Source of the DNA: Basidiobolus meristosporus CBS 931.73
Taxonomy: Eukaryota; Basidiobolomycota; Basidiobolomycetes; Basidiobolales; Basidiobolaceae
Length of the DNA stretch: 64,000 nucleotides
Direction of reading: 5' to 3'
Assembly (NCBI GenBank): GCA_002104905.1
Contig: MCFE01000344.1
Span: forward strand, 26,565 to 90,564
Position 1 is the first letter of the stretch, and the number at the start of each line of letters is the position of its first letter. Of this stretch, positions 1-14,519 are shown one piece after another. The notes below the pieces were generated by a model that ran no database searches, had not been told where the DNA came from, and saw only the letters and a list, made by a program, of their open reading frames with translations. The translations under genes and the position numbers were made by a program.

Positions 1-890
1 AGGAACTCACTGACTTCCATTTTACTATGCAAGACAAAGCTGTCGCGGTTAAAATACCTTGAATTTAAGAAAGTACGTCAGTACGCCTGGGGTGAGGGGC
101 GACCATTGGGTGGAACATACAAGAGATAGGATAGAAGTATGTACTAAGTGTGAAGAAAACCAGGAACCAAGAAGAGTAGTCTTTCCTAGAATGTGACAGG
201 TATTCCTTATCGTGTCGAGGAGAAAAACTACGCGGAAAACACGAGCTAAACCAAATAATAATAGGGAAGCTGTCGAGTAAGTGGGAAATCAAGTGTTATC
301 TGGGATTTCCAAAAGGCTGACAGTCAGGGGATATGCCGGCTAATTTCATGACTACGTTTAATAAAATTACCCGCGATCTTGTTTATCCGGAAGTTCATCC
401 TTGCCAATCCACTGTAAAACAATCAAAATTGTGGATGGATCATAAGATGGGGATATGGGATCCCCATCATAAAAAATCGAGATTCTCAATTTGAGGAAAA
501 TGGTTTTGCAGCCAGCCAAGTTCTTGATACAATGAGTGAATGGGTAGGGGGCGCTCTTTAAGCATAAGGTTAGAAGCGCTCCATGCGTAGTGATTTAACT
601 ATTTCCATCTGTTCTCATCGTATATGGTAACTAGTGTTGAGCGGAGGCTTGGGATCACTTTGCCAATTTAACTGTAGATTATCCGATTGCCGCATCGTGT
701 CCAGTGTCAGCACCCATGTCTCATGGATTCGTTAAACCATCTACTAATCATGCTGGTTAAGTACACAAGGATGTAATGATGAATTATCGATATTTAGTAG
801 TGGGTTTTATATGACGGTAGTAAAAGAACAGAGAAAGTACATGTCAAGAATGTGATTCATATATATTAGTAGCTAAATTCAAGAATCTCC
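1..890. other. Intergenic, no gene recognised
   Basis: Only short open frames without recognisable motifs are visible here. The region is AT-rich and lies downstream of the proteasome gene on the opposite strand. I see no repeat related to the copia or telomeric elements found elsewhere in the window. Confidence 0.5.
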
Positions 891-2108
<1,218 letters not shown>

Positions 2109-2574
2109 GGTAGCAGTTTTCTATTCGCAAAAATGCCAAAGAACCAAGGGGATGCACGTTAAAAAGATGAGCAAGATTCTCCCAAGCAAGTGAATAATCT
2201 ACCTCTTGAGCCAGTGACGTTAAAGAAAACAACTGATAGCAAGGGCCGGGCTTTAGAAAATCGGGCAGGTTAGATTACGTAGAATACAAATACCTGCGTC
2301 ATGACCAAGATTGATTGCGTATACCCTTTTTATTCACCGTGTAGCATGTGGTTAATTCATGCCGTTGATTTAATCAACATTTGCTTATTCTCCTCAAATC
2401 TGATTTAGTTCACTGAAAGGGGCGGAGATTAGATCGCCAAAAATTGTAGTTGCATGTAGCCTACTGTTCCCGAGTAGCTATTTGAATTTCCCTGGGAGGT
2501 GGCCTACCGCTATAACTCTAATCCTTTTGTATCGATTCCCCTGATAACTCAAGCGGTCGGTTTACGAAGACAAA
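2109..2574. promoter_or_regulatory. Divergent promoter region, proteasome beta-5 / ubiquitin E2
   Basis: These 466 bp separate the start codons of two oppositely transcribed genes, so both promoters must lie here. No convincing TATA box or canonical proteasome-associated control element was recognised. That the two genes are coregulated is an inference from position. Confidence 0.5.
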
Positions 2575-3442
2575 ATGGCCCAGGAACAATCTGCCCTGTT
2601 GCTCAGAAAACAACTCAGAGGTAAATCCTTCTCAAGGCTTAACGATCTGCTTTTGTAGCATACACTGATCCACCTCTTGCTCTACAGAGTTGACCAAACA
2701 TCCCGTGGAGGGCTTCTCCGCCGGGTTGGTTAGCGATGACAACATTTACGAGGTATGCATTTTCTTATACTCCTTATTATGCTTCAGAGATGCTGATATA
2801 ACCCTTGATTCACCTTAGTGGGAAATAATGATCCTTGGCCCCCCTGATACCCTTTAGTAAGACAATTGTTAAGGAATCGCAAGGCCATTCTTATTTAATA
2901 TTCTTCTATAGCGAGGGTGGCTTCTTCACTGCCAGAATGACCTTTCCTACGGTTTGTTAACGGTATTCGGCATCTCTAGCACTCATATCTAAACCTCTTG
3001 GCGTGTATAGGATTATCCATTGATGCCACCAAAATTAAGATTTATCACTGAACTGTGGCACCCTAACGGTAACCATTGTTGATTGGCCCAGAGTTTGAAT
3101 AGTTTCCTCAACGTGCATTGTTTGATAGTGTATCCTGATGGTGAAGTGTGCATCTCTATTCTGGTAAGGATCGGGTCGATTGTGTTCTTGGACTATGGCG
3201 TCTTATTTAGCATTCCATAGCATCCCCCTGGCGAAGACAAATACGGATACGAGCAGGCAAGCGAGCGCTGGCTTCCAGTCCATACAGTAGAGACCATTTT
3301 GATCAGTGTGATCTCGATGCTCTCCAGCCCCAACGATGAATCCCCAGCAAACATCGAAGCAGCCAAGGAATGGCGTGAAGATTACCCTACATTCAAAAAG
3401 AAAGTCCAACGTATTGTCAGAAAATCCGCGGACTATCTGTAG
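2575..3442 (+). CDS. Ubiquitin-conjugating enzyme E2, UBE2G1/Ubc15 type
   Basis: This is an E2 that accepts ubiquitin from E1 on a cysteine thioester and passes it to substrates with an E3. Joining the exons gives a 167-residue protein, close to the usual family length. The N terminus (QSALLLRKQL, then KHPVEGFSAGL) is typical of UBE2G1. The HPN motif is at about residues 80-82 and the catalytic cysteine is Cys90 in GEVCISIL. The acidic loop HPPGEDKYGYE (about 95-105) is the insertion that marks the G class. The C-terminal half includes SERWLPVHTVETI and SPNDESPAN. Several short introns interrupt the gene; the last acceptor (ending ...CCATAG) was chosen because it restores the HPPGEDKYGYE reading. 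The usual Lys of the FPKDYP block appears as Thr. Confidence 0.93.
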
Positions 3443-5700
<2,258 letters not shown>

Positions 5701-6112
5701 ACTATTCATCGAACCTTTTCCTTAGAGTGAATAAATAAAACGATTGTTAGACATTGCACATAAGGGTTAGGGCAAGCTCCACATAATCTAAAAGACAGGT
5801 CAATAAGGGGAATGCTGTTCGATAACAACATCACGACCAAAAGGGGATATCAGATGTATGATATCAGCATATCAAGATAATAGTTATCTTCCTGAAAACC
5901 AGTTTACATCATCATTGAGAAATGAAGAGCTGGTTCGAGATTTCCCATCAAACTGCCAGTCATGTCGTCACACCTATCAATCTCAGCCACCAAGTGCACC
6001 CATCTCAAATAGCCTACGTCGATTCTTAGGTGGCATCATTCTTTACCTTGGGAGAAAGTCATTTGGTTCCACTTAACCGTAATCATCCCCTATTTCCCAG
6101 TCGTTCGTAAAT
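5701..6112. other. Intergenic spacer
   Basis: This is 412 bp between two genes on the plus strand. An AATAAA-like signal lies shortly after the RBBP4 stop (about 5734). Nothing else is recognised. Confidence 0.45.
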
Positions 6113-8565
6113 ATGTCTGGTAACCGAGACGTACAGAACCCAGTTCTCTTTGAGATAGCTTGGGAGGTGGCCAACAAGGGTATGCTTCTAACAACTTCCC
6201 ACACTCTCCGCTGCGTAGTAACCTTCTTTAGTTGGCGGTATATACACTGTTATCAAAACCAAGGTCCCAGTAACCGTGCAGGAATTCGGAGGCCGCTACA
6301 CGCTAATCGGCCCATTGTCATACAAATCTGCACATATGGAGGTGGAATCTCTGGAACCTGAAGATCCCTACATTAAACAGACTCTGGAAATCATGAGAGA
6401 CCACGGAGTCAAGTATCTTTATGGCCGTTGGCTGGTGGAGGGCGCACCAAATGTGATTTTATTCGACTGCGGTGCTGTCAGTCACAAGCTCGATGAATGG
6501 AAAGGGGACCTGTGGAAAACAGCAGGAATCCCATCTCCGCCTAATGATACCGAGACAAATGATGCCATTCTTTTGGGGTACCAAGTGGCCTGGTTTCTAG
6601 GAGAGGTACGAAGCGGGTGAGATAATGTTGTACGATCTTGACCTGGATTAACCATTTCTAGTATGTATCGCGTCAAACACAAACCGCAGTGGTGGCCCAC
6701 TTCCACGAGTGGTTGGCTGGGGTTGGGCTCATATTGTGCAGCAAACGCCAAATCGATGTGTCTACCATCTTCACCACCCACGCCACTCTGCTTGGGCGTT
6801 ACTTGTGTGCCGGGAATGCCGATTTCTACAATCACCTACGCTTCTTTGATGTTGATCACGAGGCTGGCAAGCGAAACATCTACCATCGTTATTGTTTGGA
6901 AAGGGCGGCCTCCCATTGCGCGGATGTTCTCACAACGGTCAGCCATATCACGGCCTACGAGGCTGAACACCTGCTCAAGAGAAAGCCTGGTCCGTCTCCC
7001 ATCTACCTTCACCCCCCACAGATACATTAACCCCGTTCTCCGTCTAGATGGGGTCCTTCCGAATGGCCTCAACGTCAAGAAATTCAGGTTCGTAGAGAAA
7101 ACAACGCTAGCCCGACCAAGTGTATTCATAACCTGTATGATTTTCAAGTGCCATCCACGAGTTCCAGAACATGCATGCCATTTCGAAAGAGAAGATTCAC
7201 AACTTCGTGCGGGGTCATTTCTACGGGTCAGTATCATGAAGCGGTAGAGTGCTGGGCGGCTTCTGATCTGCGCAAATCACCTAGGCATTACGACTTCGAC
7301 CTGAACAATACCCTGTATTTTTTCACCGCCGGCCGCTACGAATTCCGCAACAAAGGAGTTGACATGTTCCTAGAAGGATTGGCTCGTAAGCGGTCTTCCA
7401 CATATTGGCTTCTTGAGGCTGAGAAGCTTTTGTTAACCTCAAAGTTCAGGCTTAAATCACAGACTTAGATCCTCCAACTCTTCAATAACCGTGGTTGCTT
7501 TCGTTGTGATGCCTGCTGCCACTCATTCTTATACTGTAGAGACCCTCAAGGGACAAGCGTTGATTAAGCAACTCAACGATACCGTTGATGACATTCAGCA
7601 AAGGATTGGCAAGCGGCTGTTTGAGCAGGCAGCAAGGTAGGGATGTCTTGAATTTCTGGCTATTGTGCAAGGCTGATGCAGCATACATCTCAACAGAGGC
7701 CATGAGCCAAATGGGAATGACTTGCTTACGGATGAAGAGAGGGTAGTCCTGAAGCACCGCGTACTTACACTCAAAAGAAACACCTTGCCGCCGATTGTTA
7801 CCCACAACATGGCGGACGACTCGCAGGACCCCATCCTGAATACACTGCGAAAGCTCCATCTATTCAATCATCCAGCAGACAGAGTGAAAGTGGTATTCCA
7901 TCCGGAATTCCTCAATTCGAACAACCCGGTGCTCGGCCTGGACTACGAGGAGTTTGTGCGCGGCTGCCACTTGGGAGTGTTTCCTAGTTACTATGAGCCA
8001 TGGTAGAGTGTTTTACGTACAAGCCACCTGGAATCATTGAATTGAGTTGAGGTATTTTAGGGGATACACTCCTGCCGAATGCACGGTGATGGGTGTTCCA
8101 TCCATCACAACCAATCTCTCCGGCTTTGGGTGCTTTATGGACGATGGAATCGAGAACCCATCGGATTATGGCATCTACATCGTTGACCGTCGAATGAAGT
8201 CGGTTGAAGAGTCGGTCCAACAGCTCGCCGATCAAATGTTCGAGTTCTGTCAAAAGTCCCGAAGACAACGAATCAATCAGCGGAACCGAACGGAGCGTCT
8301 GTCGGAGCTATTGGACTGGAAGCGCATGGGCATCGAATATATGAAAGCCAGACAATTGGCACTTCGGCGTCGCTATCCCAACTCCTTTTCTCAATTTGAC
8401 CGTGAGTTTGAGAGTTTTGACAAGATGCCATCCCCACTCTCTGCGCCTGGATCTCCAGGTATACATGCCTACGTCAACGGAAGCGAGTTCCCGCTTCATG
8501 TGAACGGCCATGACGAAGACGATGACCGCCCCGCTATCAACTTCAAAGCCAAGCACTCACCATAA
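6113..8565 (+). CDS. GSY1: Glycogen synthase (GT3 family)
   Basis: The enzyme transfers glucose from UDP-glucose to growing glycogen chains in the cytosol. It begins [14 protein letters not shown], then an intron and [11 protein letters not shown], the donor-binding N terminus of GT3 synthases. The exons continue with the [33 protein letters not shown] and [14 protein letters not shown] blocks. Further on come FQNMHA (across a splice), [42 protein letters not shown] and, after an intron, [11 protein letters not shown]. That last pair holds the two conserved glutamates of the retaining E-x7-E motif. A serine-rich C-terminal tail (around [12 protein letters not shown]) is the usual site of regulatory phosphorylation in this family. 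The gene ends at 8565 and carries many short introns, with acceptors mostly TAG. Identification is firm; some internal splice sites were not resolved. Confidence 0.94.
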
Positions 8566-9173
8566 TTACTCATCATGTAAAGCTAATCTAAAAGATACAT
8601 AATCTTCCATTCAAAAATGGAGATACCTGATCAACTAGTAAATTATACTTTGCCATTTTGAACATGTTGGAATACTCTGAGTTTGCGGAAATACAAGAAG
8701 TAACCCAAGACAAGCAAATATCCTACAAGACTAATTTTATGTCGAACCAGCAGTCCCTATGGAAAATATCCTACCAAACACCAGCAGAATGCCTGCATTA
8801 TACCACAGATATCCTAATTTACTCGAAGTTAGAACTTTCAATATCTGAAGTCCGGGACCTCTTGGGTATAAGTAGACATATGTCTTGGAAGGTGCTACAT
8901 TTGGCCAATCCTCATGCAAAATATAGCAACAGTTAGCTTACAGACTCCAGAGATATTTACACTTGAAAATTTAACCGAAAAATACCAATAGAACACTAGA
9001 ATACCACAGCAAAATCCAAGTTTAATATTTCTCATATGGACTAACTTAAGAAGTAAGTATATAAAATAATTCAATAGCCAAGTGCTAAACTCATCATTTA
9101 CTTCTTTGGCTGGCAATGAAGTATCTATGATGTCATAAGTAATTGTTTACAAAGAATTTGATAAATTTCTTAT
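8566..9173. other. AT-rich intergenic region
   Basis: No recognisable gene is present. Short open frames here lack motifs. The region forms the boundary between the gene block and the copia-rich zone. Confidence 0.45.
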
Positions 9174-9414
9174 TGTAGTAAAAACTCTGGTAAGCTCTGT
9201 ATTTGCACTTAAATATTTAAACAACTTGGCTGCTTGGAGCACAGCTTATGAATAGCATCATCTCTTGTCCAAATTCACTGTTAGAACTTATAATATTCTC
9301 ACCAAAATGTCAAGCACTCAGGGCACAAGAACTTGATAAGTTAATCAAAGCCCATATACTCTGCACACACTCTTGGGACCTTTGTAGAATTTTCTACATG
9401 TTTGTTATGCCAAG
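9174..9414 (+). repeat. Decayed copia LTR fragment, interrupted by element 1
   Basis: Blocks can be aligned by eye to the middle of the 350-bp copia LTR, including a TTCTCACCAAAATG-like stretch, CTCTTGGGACCTTTGTAG and TTTGTTATGCCAAG. The copy is diverged and its right edge is the target site where the intact copia element inserted. Its left edge is approximate. Confidence 0.55.
9410..9414. repeat. Target site duplication CCAAG (left) of copia element 1
   Basis: CCAAG immediately precedes the 5' LTR and recurs at 14102-14106 directly after the 3' LTR. A 5-bp duplication is typical of Ty1/copia integrases. Confidence 0.9.
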
Positions 9415-9764
9415 TGTTGTAAAAATTCGTGTTTTCCACCTAAATATTCACCTAACTTAGTCACTTAGATCATCACCTTCAAATCCTAGAGAATACTGAC
9501 CAAATTCCTTGTCGGGATTTACTTAGAATATTTTCACCAAAATACCAGGTACCCAGAACATGAAAATTCTCAAAGTTGTCCAAACAGCCCCAAACTTTGC
9601 ACACATGTTCTTGGGACCTTCCTTAACCTATTCTACGTGTTTGTAATGCCAAGACCATGTAAAAGTATAAATACTACTTTTACATTCAATAAATCATTAA
9701 GTGAAAACCACATAATCTACTTGTTCTCCAAATCACTTCCAATATCTCCAAGACTCTTACAACA
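9415..9764 (+). repeat. 5' LTR of copia element 1
   Basis: The LTR starts TGTTGTAA and ends TTACAACA, an 8-bp terminal inverted repeat. Inside are a TATA-like AGTATAAATACTA (about 9664) and an AATAAA (about 9688), consistent with promoter and polyadenylation functions close together. It is 350 bp, the same as the 3' LTR. Confidence 0.95.
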
Positions 9765-9776
9765 GGTTATGAGCCC
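9765..9776 (+). promoter_or_regulatory. Primer-binding site matching initiator tRNA-Met anticodon stem-loop
   Basis: GGTTATGAGCCC directly follows the 5' LTR. It is the reverse complement of GGGCUCAUAACC, the anticodon stem-loop of eukaryotic initiator tRNA-Met. Drosophila copia and yeast Ty5 are known to prime from this internal tRNA region rather than the 3' CCA end. The gag ATG (9769-9771) lies inside the site. The same 12 bases are present in element 2 and are altered in the decayed copies at 56087 and 56599. Confidence 0.8.
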
Positions 9777-12700
9777 CAAGCTGTCACTCTCTGCAATGTC
9801 TACTACTGCTATTACTGGAATTTTTCCCTCTGCTGAAAAGTTGGATGGATCTAACTACCAAGTGTGGAAGGTGAAGATGAAGATGCTGCTGCAAGAAAGA
9901 GGCCTTTGGGATATTGTCATGGGAGAAGAATGCCCTCCTAAAAACGTGGGAGAGGAAGCCTTAAAGTACCAGAAGAAAGAACAAAGTGCCTTTAATTGCA
10001 TTTGCCTTAATGTCAAGGACAAATTGCTAATTCAATGCTCAAGAGCAAAAACGGCAAAGAATGCCTGGAAGGTATTAGAAGACACCTACCAGTCATGTTC
10101 AGCTGCCAAGAAAATGTATCTGAGAAGAAAATTCTTTACTACAAAGATGCTGCCAGGAGAAGAAATGAAAAATCTAATTAACAGAATTACCCTGCTGGTA
10201 GATGAGATGGAATCTGTGGGCGTACCAACTACTGATGAGGATGTGATAGTTACCATCCTGAATAGCCTGACAGACGAGTTTCAGGGCCTTGTATCAGCCC
10301 TAGAGTCCAGAACTGAAGATTTGACCTTAAATTACGTATATGGAAGGCTCCTGGATGAAGAATTAAGAAAATCAAGCGCCAATAAGAAGGAAGAAGAAAA
10401 TGCTTTAATAAGCAATGATAACCAACAAAGGAGGTACCCAAGACCCTACAAAGGCAACAGCAACCTATTTTGCAACTACTGCAAAAGGAAAGGACACACA
10501 TCAGACCGGTGTTTCAAAAAGAGAGATTATCAGCAAAAGAAGCCTGAATATGGAAATGCTGCAACAACTGAAGATAGACTATTCATATCTGCACTAAATA
10601 TGACCACAAACAAGGATTCTCAGACGTGGTATATTGACTCTGGAGCTTCTCAACACTTTACACACCAAAAAGAACTTTTTACCCAATATCAAGAAATTCC
10701 AATTAAGAAGGTTTTCATGGGTGACGATAGAACACTTGATGCAGTGGGAGAAGGAACTATCCAAGTAAACCTTAGAAGCAGTGAAGGAAGCCATACACTG
10801 ACCTTTACAGAAGTACTCTATGTACCAGAAATAGCCAAGAACCTACTCTCTGTAAGCAAGGCCACAGCAGAAGGACTCAGTTTCAGTTTTGACAATTCTG
10901 GATGCAGGATCACTGATCAAAATGGTGCTCATATTGCTTCGGGCATCAGAGATCAGAACCTATACAAGTTGACTTATATTCCATCATATCTGGAAGCCAA
11001 TATAAGTAACTTAAATGAAGAAACACCAATGCTTTGGCACAGGAGTTTTGGACACATCAATTTTGATTATTTGCGCAAAATGATCAAAGATCAGCTAATT
11101 TCTGGAGTGAAAATTGATCCCCCAGCTAATTTGGAGCACTGTGAAGCCTGCATATATGGGAAACAAGCCAGACAACTGTTCAAGAGCTCTGGGTTAATCA
11201 AAACTAAGAAAAAATTAGATCTAATTCACTCAGATCTGTGTGGACCTATGCAAAATTTATCCTTAGGCGGGATGAAGTATTTAATCACTTTTATTGATGA
11301 TTATACAAGATACACATGGGTCTACTTCATGGAGAGAAAGGAAGAAGCTCTGTCTAAGCTCAGGGAGTTTAAAGCCATGGTGGAGAGAGAAACTGGTGAA
11401 AAAATCAAGAAAATATGCTCTGACAATGGTGGAGAATATACCTCAAAACTCTTCATCCACTTCTGCAAAATTCATGGGATAAAGCAAGAGACTACTGTAC
11501 CATACTCCCCACAGCAAAATGGAGTAGCAGAACGAGCTAACAGATCAATAATTGATATGGCAAGATCTATGATCCATGATCAAAAATTATCCTATGATTT
11601 TTGGGCGGAATCAGTTGCCACTGCTGTATACCTTAAAAATAGGAGTTATAACAGAATACTTCGTGATTCTACTCCATTTGAAGCATGGTATGGATACAGA
11701 CCAAGTGCAGAACATCTAAGAATATTTGGGTGCACAGCATATGCCAAAAAACTGGCCGGAAATCAGTCAAAATTTGAGCCAAAAAGTGTAAAATGCATAT
11801 TTTTGGGCTACTGCAATGAGAGTAAGGCATACAGACTCTACAATACCGAAGCAAAGAAGCTTATCAAGTCCAGGGATGTGTTGTTTGATGAAAATTCAAA
11901 ATTTTCACAAAAAATGACATCAGATGATGACAAAAATTTGATCTCAAGTCCACCAATTGTCAGGATTGAAACAGAGCAAAACAATGAAAATTTTTTCACT
12001 CCAGAGGACTCTACAACCGTGGTTCAGCCAGAATCAGTGCCCAGGAATATCCCAGAAGTGATCATTCCAGTATCAAATGCCCGGAGATCCAATTGGACAA
12101 GAAATAGCCCAAATTACTATATCAATGAGGGTACAAACTTAGCCTATGCCTATTCAGTCCATATTGATGAACCCCAGACTGTAAAAGAGGCCCTAAATAG
12201 CCCTCAGACAAAGTTTTGGAGATCTGCAATGACTGAGGAATATCAGGCCCTGATGGAAAATCAAACTTGGGACTTAGTCAAATTACCAATCAACCAAAAA
12301 TCAATTGGATGCAGATGGGTCTTCAAGACAAAATACAAGGCTGATGGTACAATTGAAAGATACAAAGCAAGACTTGTAGCCAAAGGATACTCTCAAACAA
12401 AAGGACTTGACTATACTGAGACCTTTGCACCGGTAGCCAAGTTTAATTCCATCAGATTAATATTGGCTATTGCAGCCAAATATAAGTTTTTTATTCATCA
12501 AATGGATGTAAAAACTGCATTTTTGAATGGAGAACTTGATGAGGACGTGTATATGGACCAGCCTGATGGGTTTGCTGACCAAGATAACCCCCATTTGGTC
12601 TGCAAGCTTAAAAAGTCACTATATGGTCTCAAACAATCACCGAGAGCCTGGAATTGCAAGATAGATTCTTATTTGGAATCTTTGAGTTTCAATAGGAGTA

Positions 12701-13740
12701 ATGCTGACTATAGTATATACTATAAGCCAGATAGAGCAAATCCAGTTCTATTAGCTCTATATGTGGATGATCTTATTATAGCCGCCAATAACCTAGAAAC
12801 ATTGGAAGAGACTAAATCCAGCCTATCTAAGGAGTTCAAGATGTCCGATCTAGGAGAACTTAGTTACTACTTAGGGATTAAGTTCTCCATAGACAGAAGT
12901 ACCCAGACTATTACCCTAAGCCAATCCAAGTATATTCAAGATATACTAAAGAAGTACAAAATGGAAGACTGTAAACCGGCAGCTACCCCAATGGAGACAA
13001 ACCTTAACTTGGTCAAAACTCAACCAAATCAAGAGAGCTTGGTGCCATCTGAAAGCCCTGACTTTCCTTATCAATCTATGGTCGGCAGTCTGATGTATAT
13101 CATGCTTGGAACACGTCCAGATATCTCATATTCAGTGGGAGTTGTCAGCCAACATAATCAGAGCTATGGATCTGATCATATTGCAGCAGTTAAGCGGATT
13201 TTTAGATACCTAAAAGGAACTGCTGATATCTGCTTAAGATACACTTATAAGGATTCAGAACAGGATCTTGTGGGATACTCTGATGCTGATTGGGGACGAA
13301 ATTTAGAAGACAGAAGATCCACCACAGGATACACCTTTCTTTACTGTAAAGGAGCCATTTCATGGAATTCAAGAAAGCAACCAACCGTAGCACTTTCTAC
13401 TACAGAGGCAGAGTATATGGCAGCCTGTGAAGCTACAAAAGAAGCAATGTGGTTAAGAAAGCTCTTTACAGATTTAGGCCTATGTCAAAAAATGCCTATT
13501 ACTTTATTTCAAGATAATCAAGGATGTATACAATTAGGTAGAAATTCAACTTTTCATGCTAGAACCAAGCACATAGATATTAGACATCATTTCATACGTG
13601 AAGCTATAGAGAATAACTTAGTTAGCTTAGTTTACTGTCCTACAGATGAAATGATTGCAGACATATTTACCAAACCATTAGCTAGAGACAAGTTTGAATA
13701 TTTTAGGTCAAAATTAGGACTAGTCAGTATGAACATTTAG
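9769..13740 (+). CDS. Copia gag-pol polyprotein, element 1
   Basis: One open frame of 1323 residues from the ATG at 9769. The frame is open further upstream into the LTR but without an ATG in a sensible position. N-terminal gag (UBN2-like) is followed by a CCHC knuckle (C235, C238, H243, C248) and an aspartic protease with the WYIDSGAS motif (Asp290). The integrase has an H424/H429/C458/C461 zinc site and a DD(35)E core (Asp489, Asp552, Glu588). The RT has YVDD at 998-1001, and the RNase H region includes the typical KHIDIRHHFIRE ending. Compared with element 2, several integrase residues differ: Cys550 replaces the Arg normally preceding the SDNGG motif, Leu replaces Pro in the RQPFKSS segment, and Ser replaces Arg in HRRFGH. 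The frame is complete, but these changes may reduce activity. Confidence 0.95.
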   Translation: MSPKLSLSAMSTTAITGIFPSAEKLDGSNYQVWKVKMKMLLQERGLWDIVMGEECPPKNVGEEALKYQKKEQSAFNCICLNVKDKLLIQCSRAKTAKNAWKVLEDTYQSCSAAKKMYLRRKFFTTKMLPGEEMKNLINRITLLVDEMESVGVPTTDEDVIVTILNSLTDEFQGLVSALESRTEDLTLNYVYGRLLDEELRKSSANKKEEENALISNDNQQRRYPRPYKGNSNLFCNYCKRKGHTSDRCFKKRDYQQKKPEYGNAATTEDRLFISALNMTTNKDSQTWYIDSGASQHFTHQKELFTQYQEIPIKKVFMGDDRTLDAVGEGTIQVNLRSSEGSHTLTFTEVLYVPEIAKNLLSVSKATAEGLSFSFDNSGCRITDQNGAHIASGIRDQNLYKLTYIPSYLEANISNLNEETPMLWHRSFGHINFDYLRKMIKDQLISGVKIDPPANLEHCEACIYGKQARQLFKSSGLIKTKKKLDLIHSDLCGPMQNLSLGGMKYLITFIDDYTRYTWVYFMERKEEALSKLREFKAMVERETGEKIKKICSDNGGEYTSKLFIHFCKIHGIKQETTVPYSPQQNGVAERANRSIIDMARSMIHDQKLSYDFWAESVATAVYLKNRSYNRILRDSTPFEAWYGYRPSAEHLRIFGCTAYAKKLAGNQSKFEPKSVKCIFLGYCNESKAYRLYNTEAKKLIKSRDVLFDENSKFSQKMTSDDDKNLISSPPIVRIETEQNNENFFTPEDSTTVVQPESVPRNIPEVIIPVSNARRSNWTRNSPNYYINEGTNLAYAYSVHIDEPQTVKEALNSPQTKFWRSAMTEEYQALMENQTWDLVKLPINQKSIGCRWVFKTKYKADGTIERYKARLVAKGYSQTKGLDYTETFAPVAKFNSIRLILAIAAKYKFFIHQMDVKTAFLNGELDEDVYMDQPDGFADQDNPHLVCKLKKSLYGLKQSPRAWNCKIDSYLESLSFNRSNADYSIYYKPDRANPVLLALYVDDLIIAANNLETLEETKSSLSKEFKMSDLGELSYYLGIKFSIDRSTQTITLSQSKYIQDILKKYKMEDCKPAATPMETNLNLVKTQPNQESLVPSESPDFPYQSMVGSLMYIMLGTRPDISYSVGVVSQHNQSYGSDHIAAVKRIFRYLKGTADICLRYTYKDSEQDLVGYSDADWGRNLEDRRSTTGYTFLYCKGAISWNSRKQPTVALSTTEAEYMAACEATKEAMWLRKLFTDLGLCQKMPITLFQDNQGCIQLGRNSTFHARTKHIDIRHHFIREAIENNLVSLVYCPTDEMIADIFTKPLARDKFEYFRSKLGLVSMNI

Positions 13741-13751
13741 CTGAGTGGGAG

Positions 13752-14101
13752 TGTTGTAAAAATTCGTGTTTTCCACCTAAATATTCACCTAACTTAGTCA
13801 CTTAGATCATCACCTTCAAATCCTAGAGAATACTGACCAAATTCCTTGTCGGGATTTACTTAGAATATTTTCACCAAAATACCAGGTACCCAGAACATGA
13901 AAATTCTCAAAGTTGTCCAAACAGCCCCAAACTTTGCACACATGTTCTTGGGACCTTCCTTAACCTATTCTACGTGTTTGTAATGCCAAGACCATGTAAA
14001 AGTATAAATACTACTTTTACATTCAATAAATCATTAAGTGAAAACCACATAATCTACTTGTTCTCCAAATCACTTCCAATATCTCCAAGACTCTTACAAC
14101 A
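13752..14101 (+). repeat. 3' LTR of copia element 1
   Basis: 350 bp, read as identical to the 5' LTR. It is preceded by a short purine-rich tract (GAGTGGGAG) that would serve as the polypurine primer, and followed by the CCAAG duplication. Confidence 0.95.
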
Positions 14102-14283
14102 CCAAGACCATGTGTGCAAAGTTTAGGGCTGTTCAGACAACTCAAAGTACTTTCACCAAAATATCAGGTACCCAGAACATGAAATATCTCAGTATATCCC
14201 GACAAGGGATTTGGTCAGAATTCTCCAAGATTTGTAGGTAATGATCTAGGTAACTAAGTTGGGTGAATATTTAGGTACAATTA
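14102..14283 (-). repeat. Decayed copia LTR fragment, inverted
   Basis: Sequence from CCAAGACCATGTGTGCAAAG to GGGTGAATATTTAGG matches the reverse complement of the internal LTR (the TTTGCACACATG and CCTAAATATTCACC blocks). The fragment left of element 1 is in the opposite orientation, so the insertion sits at or near a junction of inverted LTR remnants. Confidence 0.7.
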
Positions 14284-14311
14284 CGAAGCCTACCACATAA
14301 AAGAGGTGCTA

Positions 14312-14519
14312 ATACTTCTCCACAGTGTTGGCATGTGTGCAAGGTTTGGGTGCTTCTGGATAACTTAGAGTGGTTTGCCTAAGTTCCTTGTTGGAGTTAA
14401 ATGAGAATATTGTACTAAAATATTAAGTACTCAAGACATGAAAAATCTAAAAAACACTGGTAGACTATAATCCCAGTGACTAAGTAGAAATATAGGTGCA
14501 ATGACAAATTTTACAACAA
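14312..14519 (-). repeat. Older decayed copia LTR, inverted
   Basis: It runs from a GTGTGCAAGGTTTGGG block to TTTTACAACA, which is the reverse complement of the TGTTGTAAAA LTR start. It is strongly diverged and partly deleted. Confidence 0.6.

Larger units (their letters stand above)
9415..14101 (+). mobile_element. Ty1/copia LTR retrotransposon, element 1 (intact ORF)
   Basis: The element is 4687 bp with two 350-bp LTRs that I read as identical, flanked by CCAAG duplications. It contains one uninterrupted gag-pol frame in the order gag, protease, integrase, reverse transcriptase, RNase H, which defines copia (Pseudoviridae-type) elements. LTR identity indicates a recent insertion. It landed in an older, decayed LTR of the same family. 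Copy 2 lies at 22721-27408. Confidence 0.96.

Noticed and set aside
9637-9768. Open gag-pol frame extends 44 codons upstream into the LTR
   Set aside because: The extension lies before the transcript start expected from the LTR TATA box or has no suitable start. The ATG at 9769 fits element architecture better.
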